A stretch of 50,080 nucleotides of DNA from Actinomycetota bacterium (GTDB taxonomy: Bacteria > Actinomycetota > Actinomycetes > Nanopelagicales > Nanopelagicaceae). The notes under the pieces were generated by a model. It ran no database searches and was not told where the DNA came from. It saw nothing but the letters and a program-made list of their open reading frames with translations. The translations under genes were made by a program, and so were the position numbers. The stretch spans positions 1 through 50,080 of the forward strand of contig WLPU01000014.1 in the NCBI GenBank assembly GCA_009698615.1, read 5' to 3'. Positions 44,557 through 50,080 of the stretch are shown piece after piece; within the stretch, counting starts at the first letter, position 1; each line of letters opens with the position of its first letter.

Positions 44557-45455
44557 TTTTGGTCGTTTTCCTTGGCTAATCGCCCTCGAGGGTCTTCAAG
44601 GTCAAGAGCACCCAGCGCATCGGCGTGAATGATTTGTTCGATCTGCTCCAATGAAATTTTCGGCATCTTTGTGCCCTCAACAATTGCGTTGACATCACGC
44701 AATCTCTCCATCGCGTATGCGGGCGTCGTAATCGGAAAATCCGAACCGAAAAGCAATTTATGCATAACGCCCCACTCTGAAGCCATTAACAAACCTTCGT
44801 AAACCATCCAGGGCCTTGTATAAATTGCAGAAACATCAGCATAAACATTGGGGTGCTTCCGAATGGTAACAACGGCTTCCCTCACCCACGGATGTCCAAT
44901 ATGCGCCATGACAATCTTTAAATCAGGAAAGAGAAGTGCCACTTCATCAGTAACCGCAGGATGCGAATACATCAATGGGGCTTCACGAATTGGGGATGCG
45001 CCAGTATGGAAAATGATTGGTAGTTTGAGTTTTTCCGCTCGTTCGTAAAGAGCTTTTGCTTGAGGACCTAGAGGATCAAATCGTTGGTAATTAGCTCCCA
45101 GTTTGATTCCTACTAAACCTAATTCAATGCTCTTGTCCATTTCCTCCATCCAGTCGGAGCGATTTGGATCTACCGACATAAATCCGATGCGGTTGGAATC
45201 TGAGGCTACAAATGCTGCAGTACTTTCGTTGGTGCCTAATGACCCTCCAGGCAGTCCGACAAATTCCCTCATATCAGGGACGTGAATATTAAAAACTATC
45301 GAGATGTCTGCACTGGCTACCCCGCGTTGGTAGTCAACCCAACTGTTGGTGGTATTAACCGCCTCCCCCGAATGCCAGCCAGAAAAAGATTCCTTCTCGC
45401 TGAGTGGGACATCGCCTTGATGAGTTGGTGTGTGGGTGTGAACATCAACAATCAT
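44553..45455 (-). CDS. amidohydrolase-family metal-dependent hydrolase
   Basis: 300 residues of the Amidohydro_2 (PF04909) TIM-barrel group. Metal-site residues are in VDVHTHTP, IFHTGAS, MAHIGHPWV and LLFGSDFPI. Members hydrolyse or decarboxylate aromatic or heterocyclic acids and lactones. Its coupling to a FUSC exporter and closeness to an enolase-superfamily gene suggests turnover of a plant- or algal-derived acid; this is inference. Confidence 0.87.
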   Translation of the reverse strand: MIVDVHTHTPTHQGDVPLSEKESFSGWHSGEAVNTTNSWVDYQRGVASADISIVFNIHVPDMREFVGLPGGSLGTNESTAAFVASDSNRIGFMSVDPNRSDWMEEMDKSIELGLVGIKLGANYQRFDPLGPQAKALYERAEKLKLPIIFHTGASPIREAPLMYSHPAVTDEVALLFPDLKIVMAHIGHPWVREAVVTIRKHPNVYADVSAIYTRPWMVYEGLLMASEWGVMHKLLFGSDFPITTPAYAMERLRDVNAIVEGTKMPKISLEQIEQIIHADALGALDLEDPRGRLAKENDQK

Positions 45456-45482
45456 CGAATTATCGAATTTCCACGTGCTGGA

Positions 45483-45947
45483 TTAACCAGCAATTACTTT
45501 CTCAATTTGCCCTGCGTGATCTCGAGGGTGATTGGTGTATCCCTTGAGCCACCTTGCAATTGTGAACTTACCAACTTCTGAATGTTCACCGTAACGCTCT
45601 AAATCATCAAGGCTCAGTCGCTTAATAATGTCGAGTGAAGCGGCGCGAACAGATTCATACACGGCCATTGAATTTTCAATGGGAAGTTGCGTGTAGCCAA
45701 GAACCCAATTCTCTGCCCAGAGTCCTTCGTCATAACCCTGAATAATCGATCCGAGTGGCTCTGCAACTAACCTGCGAATTCGCGCGTAAGACTGCGCTTC
45801 ACTGTCTGCCAAGTGATGAATAACTTGACGTGGTGTCCACTCTCCAGGTGCGCTCTTGTCCAAATCCTTGGAATTTAAGCGAGCTACTAAATCTGTGAAA
45901 TAACGTGTTGCTGCTTCATAATCGCGCGCAAAATCAATGATCTCCAT
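45483..45947 (-). CDS. DinB/YfiT-like metal-dependent protein
   Basis: 154 residues of the DinB_2 four-helix family. The metal-binding His pattern shows as RQVIHHLADSE and the C-terminal HPRDHAGQIEKV. Related proteins are thiol-dependent transferases (maleylpyruvate isomerase, bacillithiol/mycothiol S-transferases); which of these applies is not clear. TAGACT lies 6 bases before the ATG, so a separate leaderless transcript is likely. Confidence 0.85.
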   Translation of the reverse strand: MEIIDFARDYEAATRYFTDLVARLNSKDLDKSAPGEWTPRQVIHHLADSEAQSYARIRRLVAEPLGSIIQGYDEGLWAENWVLGYTQLPIENSMAVYESVRAASLDIIKRLSLDDLERYGEHSEVGKFTIARWLKGYTNHPRDHAGQIEKVIAG

Positions 45948-45953
45948 AGCAGG

Positions 45954-45959
45954 AGTCTA
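45954..45959 (-). promoter_or_regulatory. -10 element of leaderless DinB-like promoter
   Basis: TAGACT on the minus strand, 6 bases before the ATG at 45947. Confidence 0.45.
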
Positions 45960-46000
45960 GAAGGTCGCTCCCCACTTCACAATCAACACGGCCTCACGTG

Positions 46001-47179
46001 CTAAAGGGTCGGAGTTGAGTAGAGAACTTTGCCTTCCACTTTAATTTCGGCATCTACGACGTACTTACCAATCGCGTCCACATTAATAGTCACTCCAAGA
46101 CCAGGGGCATCCGGTGCGGAAATCATTCCATCTGCACCCATTTCGATTTTATCAACTGTTAGATCGACGCATAATTGCTTTGGCTCCATTGGATATTCAG
46201 TTATCCAAGAATCCTTCAGGCCTGCATATGGATGTAGAGAGGCAGCAAGGGCAGATTGAGAAGTGAAGGTGTGGTTAACGAATTGGACTCCGCGCGCGGT
46301 TGCATATTGTGCGACGCGATAAGCCGGACCGATGCCACCGATATAACCAGTATCAATTTGAATAAAACCAACGCCACCGTGATCAATAAGAGTTTGGGCA
46401 TCTAGTGGATTGTGAGCGCCTTCGCCCCCTGCAAGTTTTACTCCAGGATCCATCTTGGCCAATTTTCCATAGGCAGAAATTGCTGCTGCAGCAAAGGGCT
46501 CTTCAAACCACATTACATTTGCGGACTTGAGCATGGGAAGTCTGGCTGCCGCCGCTTCTAAATCCTCGTTGAACACGGTCCCGGCGTCGATAAGTAAGTG
46601 ACCGTCTTTACCTAAACCTTCTCGTGCAGCATGAACGTGAGCCGAATCAATTTCCACGCTCCCTCGCCCAAAAGGGCCCCAGCCAAACTTCATTGCTGAA
46701 AATCCAACCTTTCGCATTGCCTTTGCCTTATTAAGAGTTTCTTCAGGTGTATCACCAAAGAGAACTGAGGCATATGGCAACTTCTTTTCTGAAGTTTTAT
46801 AACCAAGGAGTTTGTAAATCGGTTGTTCTTTTACCTGCCCTAAGAGGTCCCAGAGAGCAATTTCAACGCCAGAAAATGTCAAGTTGCTTTGAATAATTCC
46901 ATAAAAAGAATTTGTTCGTACCTTAAGGGAGATTCTCTCGATATCCTCTACTGAATCTATCCGCTCTCCAAGAACTGAATCTATAACTGGGTGACAAGCA
47001 CTATGTGACATCGGAGCGATCCAACTTGCAATCGATGTAAGTGGCGAAGCCTCTGCCTCGCCCCATCCTTCAAAATTTCCCGAGCGAACCCGCACCAACA
47101 AAGCGTCTTGACTACCATCACCTATATCCAAAACGTTAGGCATCCGTAAATAAAATAGATCTACTGAATCTACCTTCAT
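46001..47179 (-). CDS. mandelate racemase / muconate lactonizing enzyme family protein
   Basis: 392 residues of the enolase superfamily. The catalytic Lys is in SAMKFGWGPFG; metal ligands are the Asp in LLIDAG, Glu in MWFEEPF and Glu in LAGGEGAHN; the general base His is in VNHTFTSQ. This pattern fits acid-sugar dehydratases and racemases. The gene begins only 34 bases after tRNA-Glu and has a modest ribosome site (AAAGG). The substrate is unknown. Confidence 0.88.
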   Translation of the reverse strand: MKVDSVDLFYLRMPNVLDIGDGSQDALLVRVRSGNFEGWGEAEASPLTSIASWIAPMSHSACHPVIDSVLGERIDSVEDIERISLKVRTNSFYGIIQSNLTFSGVEIALWDLLGQVKEQPIYKLLGYKTSEKKLPYASVLFGDTPEETLNKAKAMRKVGFSAMKFGWGPFGRGSVEIDSAHVHAAREGLGKDGHLLIDAGTVFNEDLEAAAARLPMLKSANVMWFEEPFAAAAISAYGKLAKMDPGVKLAGGEGAHNPLDAQTLIDHGGVGFIQIDTGYIGGIGPAYRVAQYATARGVQFVNHTFTSQSALAASLHPYAGLKDSWITEYPMEPKQLCVDLTVDKIEMGADGMISAPDAPGLGVTINVDAIGKYVVDAEIKVEGKVLYSTPTL

Positions 47180-47213
47180 GCCTAAGAGCCTTTCTTTAGT
47201 AGTAAGTAATGTG

Positions 47214-47286
47214 TAGCCCCGAAGGGATTCGAACCCTCGTAGCTGACTTGAGAAGCCAGAGTCCTAGGCCGCTAGACGACGGGGCC
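47214..47286 (-). tRNA. tRNA-Glu (anticodon CTC)
   Basis: 73 bases. The acceptor stem GGCCCCG pairs with CGGGGCT (first pair G-U), the D arm is GTCTAGCGGCCTAGGAC, the anticodon loop TTCTCAA reads CTC, and the T arm holds GGTTCGAATCC. No CCA is encoded. It lies 33 bases downstream of tRNA-Gln. Confidence 0.95.
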
Positions 47287-47319
47287 GTGCGTATTCAATT
47301 GTGGTCGAACTATAGTGCG

Positions 47320-47391
47320 CTGGGGTACCAGGACTCGAACCTAGACTTACTGAACCAGAATCAGCAGGGCTGCCAATTACCCCATACCCCA
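47320..47391 (-). tRNA. tRNA-Gln (anticodon CTG)
   Basis: 72 bases. TGGGGTA pairs with TACCCCA, discriminator G; the anticodon loop TTCTGGT reads CTG; GGTTCGAGTCC is the T arm. No CCA is encoded. It begins 29 bases after the gltX stop, so co-transcription with gltX is likely. Confidence 0.95.
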
Positions 47392-47420
47392 ATAAGGCGA
47401 GGGCCAGAATACCGTAGAAA

Positions 47421-48893
47421 TTACAGCGTGAGCGCCGATGAAATTCGCTCTAATGAAGTCGTTTTACCCAGTAATTCCATAGATTCAAAAAGTGGTGGTG
47501 AGATTGTGCTGCCAGTTACCGCAATTCTCACCGACCCAAATGCGATACGTGGCTTGAGCCCAAGTTCTTCAATCAGTGCAGCGCGCAAGATGGATTCAAT
47601 ACTTTCGTGTGTCCATTGCGCAAGTGGCGTGAGCTCATCTAGCGCTCTCTTGAGGACAGCCTTAGATGCATCATCATTCACCTTTTGCACACTCTCGGCT
47701 TCTACTCGAAAGTTTTTAGCAAAGAGAAAATTCAGCATCGCAGGAATTTCGCTCAATCGAGTAATCCGCTCTTGAATAATTGGCAATGCAGATTTCACAA
47801 GTGCAATCTCAGTATCTGTCCCAGAAATTATTTGAGACTTTACGAGAAAAGGCATCGCCCAAACTAGGAACTCATCAAGATTGAGCGCGCGAATTTTATC
47901 GGCGTTGATGGCTTCGAGCTTTTTCATATCGAAGCGAGCGGGTGATGAATTAACACGCTCTACAGTAAAGAGTCCGGTGAGCTCCTCCATGGAGATATTT
48001 TCTCGGTCATCTCCTGGTGACCAGCCCAACAGTGCCAAGTAATTGCAAATAGCCTCAGGTAAAAATCCTGCTTCACGATACCAAGCGATCGAAACTTCGC
48101 CATTGCGTTTGGATAACTTGGCATTATCTTGACCCATGACAAATGGCAGGTGGGCAAAAATTGGATAATCCTCGATGGCTACTCCCATCGCTTGATACAC
48201 GCGAATTTGGCGTGGGGTGGATGAAAGCAAATCTTCACCCCGCAAAACGTGCGTCACCTTCATTAAAATGTCATCAACTGCTACTGCCAGGGTGTAGAGA
48301 GGCGAGCCATCGCCTCGTACAAGAACGAAATCAGGAACAAACTTGTGCTCGAAAGAAACCTCACCACGAATGGCATCTACAAAAGTAGTACTTCCCTCTG
48401 GCATACGCATGCGGACAACAGACTCACGACCTTCGGATTTGTAAGACGCAATCTGTTCTGGAGTTAAATCGCGACATTTGCCGTCATATCCCGGTGCTTG
48501 ATTAGCTGCGCGCTGAGCTTCGCGAGTAGCTTCCAACTCAGCAGGCGTGCAGTAACAGCGGTAGGCATCTTTTTGTTCAAGAAATTTCTCAGCCCAATGC
48601 GAATAAATATCTAACCGCTGCGATTGAAGATAGGGACCAAATTCTCCACCGACTTCCGGGCCTTCATCCCATTGCAATCCAAGCCAGCGCAGGGTGTCAA
48701 TTGCTGCGGCAATATATTCATCCGTCACACGTGTTGTATCAGTATCTTCAATGCGAAAAAGGAAAGTTCCGCCTGTATGGCGTGCATAAGCCCAATCGAA
48801 TAAGGCTGTGCGGATATTACCTACGTGCAAGTCACCTGTAGGTGATGGTGCAAAGCGCACCCTAACCTTTTTGCTATTAGCCGGATTAACCAT
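47421..48893 (-). CDS. gltX: glutamyl-tRNA synthetase
   Basis: 490 residues of a class I synthetase: the HIGH-type box is PSPTGDLHVGNIRTALFDW and the KMSKS-type box is KLSKRNG. Actinobacteria usually charge tRNA-Gln with glutamate by this enzyme and then amidate it with GatCAB; a non-discriminating enzyme is inferred. The two substrate tRNAs follow directly. Its 5' end overlaps the FAH gene stop by 8 bases. Confidence 0.97.
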   Translation of the reverse strand: MVNPANSKKVRVRFAPSPTGDLHVGNIRTALFDWAYARHTGGTFLFRIEDTDTTRVTDEYIAAAIDTLRWLGLQWDEGPEVGGEFGPYLQSQRLDIYSHWAEKFLEQKDAYRCYCTPAELEATREAQRAANQAPGYDGKCRDLTPEQIASYKSEGRESVVRMRMPEGSTTFVDAIRGEVSFEHKFVPDFVLVRGDGSPLYTLAVAVDDILMKVTHVLRGEDLLSSTPRQIRVYQAMGVAIEDYPIFAHLPFVMGQDNAKLSKRNGEVSIAWYREAGFLPEAICNYLALLGWSPGDDRENISMEELTGLFTVERVNSSPARFDMKKLEAINADKIRALNLDEFLVWAMPFLVKSQIISGTDTEIALVKSALPIIQERITRLSEIPAMLNFLFAKNFRVEAESVQKVNDDASKAVLKRALDELTPLAQWTHESIESILRAALIEELGLKPRIAFGSVRIAVTGSTISPPLFESMELLGKTTSLERISSALTL

Positions 48894-49683
48894 GAACGCT
48901 CACCTTATTGGTTAATGCGCCTAATCCTTCGATTGCCACAGTGACTGTCGCCTTCTCTGGCATAGGGCCAATTCCTGCGGGGGTTCCCGTCAAAATTACA
49001 TCTCCCGGTAGCAAGGTCATCACTTGTGAAACAAAATTAATAATCGTTGGGATATCAAAAATCATGTCAGATAGTTGTGCTGATTGCTTGATTTCCCCAT
49101 TGAGTGTCGCAGTAATCAGTTGGCTCCCAGGTTTGAAATCAGTATCAATCCAAGGTCCTAGCGGGCAGAAAGTGTCAAAGCCCTTTGCCCGAGTCCACTG
49201 TCCATCCTTTTTTTGCAAATCCCGTGCAGTCACATCATTAGCAACTGTGTAACCAAAAATAACATCGCTAAATCGCTCCTTAGGCACATCTTTGCAAATG
49301 CGCCCGATCACTATTGCAAGTTCTGCCTCATGGTCCACCCGATCACTCATGGCCGGCCAAGCGATTGTGTCCCCAGGCCCAATGACTGATGTGTTGGGCT
49401 TGAGGAAAATCACTGGCTCAGCAGGAACTTCTCCACCCATCTCCTTAGCATGATCGGCGTAGTTCTTGCCGATACAAACAACTTTGCTACGCGGTAAAAC
49501 AGGAGCAAGCAACCGAACTTGCGCAAGTGGAACGACTTTTCCAGAAGCATTGATTCCTGCAAATAGCGGATCCCCGGATAGAACTGCAATGAGGTCATCG
49601 TCATTGAGCAGACCAAATAATGGATCAGTGCCTAATCCAAGTGCTGCGTCCGCTGCAGCTGGAGAAAATCTTACGATGCGCAT
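48886..49683 (-). CDS. fumarylacetoacetate hydrolase family protein
   Basis: 265 residues of the FAH fold: CIGKNYADHAKEMGG, the metal-binding DHEAELAIVIG and TVANDVTARDLQ, and LTGTPAGIGP. Members hydrolyse C-C bonds of acylpyruvates or decarboxylate oxaloacetate. The ATG at 49683 is chosen because family members start here (MRIVRF) and the longer frame adds nothing conserved. It is regularly next to gltX in Actinobacteria. Confidence 0.92.
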   Translation of the reverse strand: MRIVRFSPAAADAALGLGTDPLFGLLNDDDLIAVLSGDPLFAGINASGKVVPLAQVRLLAPVLPRSKVVCIGKNYADHAKEMGGEVPAEPVIFLKPNTSVIGPGDTIAWPAMSDRVDHEAELAIVIGRICKDVPKERFSDVIFGYTVANDVTARDLQKKDGQWTRAKGFDTFCPLGPWIDTDFKPGSQLITATLNGEIKQSAQLSDMIFDIPTIINFVSQVMTLLPGDVILTGTPAGIGPMPEKATVTVAIEGLGALTNKVSVHG

Positions 49684-49702
49684 AGGGCAAGGGTATCGCG
49701 CT

Positions 49703-50080
49703 TCAGAGCGATGAAATTTCGCTCTCGTGTACCGCACTCTCGCGAACAACTAGAACGCTGCTAATTCGGCGGCGTCGTCCGATGGGACGTTCAGCAGTAA
49801 TGCTCCATCCATGCAAACTAATTGTGCTGCCAGGAATTGGTACTCTTCCTAACTTCTTGGCCATCATGCCGCCAATACTGTCGACATCATGGTAATCGCT
49901 TTCTGCAATTGTTATTCCAAGTTCTTGAGCTAGATCCTCAACGTGGATCCCAGCCTGGGCACGAGCCTTGTCATCATTGAGCCATGTAAAAGGCTCTTCG
50001 CCGTCATCGAACTCGTCTTCGATTTCGCCAACGATCTCTTCAAGAATATCTTCAATGGTAATGATGCCAGCGGTCCCACC
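49703..50080 (-). CDS. CNNM/CorC (hemolysin-C-like) membrane protein, C-terminal part
   Basis: The last 125 residues are visible; the frame is open through the window edge. It shows the end of the CBS pair (GIITIEDILEEIVGEIEDEFD) and a CorC_HlyC domain (HVEDLAQELGI, VDSIGGMM, RVPIPG, SITAERPIGRRRRISSV). The upstream DUF21 membrane domain must lie outside. The family handles Mg2+/Co2+ movement. The stop is 19 bases before the FAH start. Confidence 0.9.
   Translation of the reverse strand, partial: GGTAGIITIEDILEEIVGEIEDEFDDGEEPFTWLNDDKARAQAGIHVEDLAQELGITIAESDYHDVDSIGGMMAKKLGRVPIPGSTISLHGWSITAERPIGRRRRISSVLVVRESAVHESEISSL

Overview
The window reads as chromosome of a small, moderate-GC actinobacterium. 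The best match I can suggest is the freshwater acI / Nanopelagicales type (Planktophila-like), inferred from gene order, compact spacing and roughly mid-40s % GC by eye; no database was searched. From about 18.2 to 49.7 kb the order closely resembles the Streptomyces chromosome block gltX - tRNA-Gln - tRNA-Glu - IclR (ndgR) - leuCD - hup - plsC - gpsA - ddl - Lrp-domain protein - thiL - rpmB - recG - rsmD - coaD - coiled-coil protein - DUF177 - rpmF - rnc - smc - ftsY - amtB - glnK - glnD - ffh - rpsP - khpA - rimM - trmD, mostly on the minus strand.

Layout. 1-6.3 kb: a minus-strand carbohydrate or polyol locus (secreted binding protein, a one-chain permease-ATPase ABC transporter, an SDR, an unrecognised 137-residue protein and a zinc dehydrogenase), then a partial APC permease with its own promoter. 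6.3-7.1 kb: the only long gap without a recognisable gene. 7.1-11.3 kb: mannose-6-phosphate isomerase, secreted HNH nuclease-like protein, zinc dehydrogenase, small secreted protein, class II glutamine amidotransferase. 11.4-17.3 kb: an amine or polyamine utilisation locus (APC permease, glutamine-synthetase-like ligase, aldehyde dehydrogenase, SDR, convergent class I glutamine amidotransferase). 17.3-18.2 kb: acyl-ACP desaturase. 18.3-23.9 kb: trmD-rimM-khpA-rpsP, ffh, glnD. 24-25.7 kb: amtB-glnK-glnD under a GlnR-like operator. 25.7-35.5 kb: ftsY, smc, rnc, rpmF and the coaD/rsmD/recG group. 35.5-42.6 kb: rpmB, thiL, ddl, gpsA, plsC, HU, leuDC. 42.6-47.2 kb: IclR regulator and a four-gene accessory block (FUSC, amidohydrolase, DinB-like, enolase-superfamily) ending right at a tRNA-Glu gene. 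47.2-50.1 kb: tRNA-Glu, tRNA-Gln, gltX, FAH-family hydrolase and the 3' end of a CNNM/CorC protein.

How the genes work together. The core supplies translation (S16, L28, L32, TrmD, RimM, RsmD, GltX plus two tRNAs), SRP targeting (Ffh, FtsY), chromosome upkeep (SMC, HU, RecG), nitrogen sensing (AmtB-GlnK-GlnD), leucine synthesis with its likely regulator, and envelope precursors (Ddl, GpsA, PlsC). The flanks carry uptake and oxidation of organic carbon and nitrogen compounds.

A recurring regulatory feature is visible: at least ten transcription-unit-leading genes have a TANNNT -10 hexamer exactly 6 or 7 bases before the start codon, the geometry of leaderless mRNAs. It also helps fix several starts. 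I saw no CRISPR array, insertion sequence, prophage, rRNA or defence system. The least explained elements are the 40-bp perfect palindrome inside the ABC operon, the 137-residue unknown protein, and the 0.8-kb gap at 6.3-7.1 kb.
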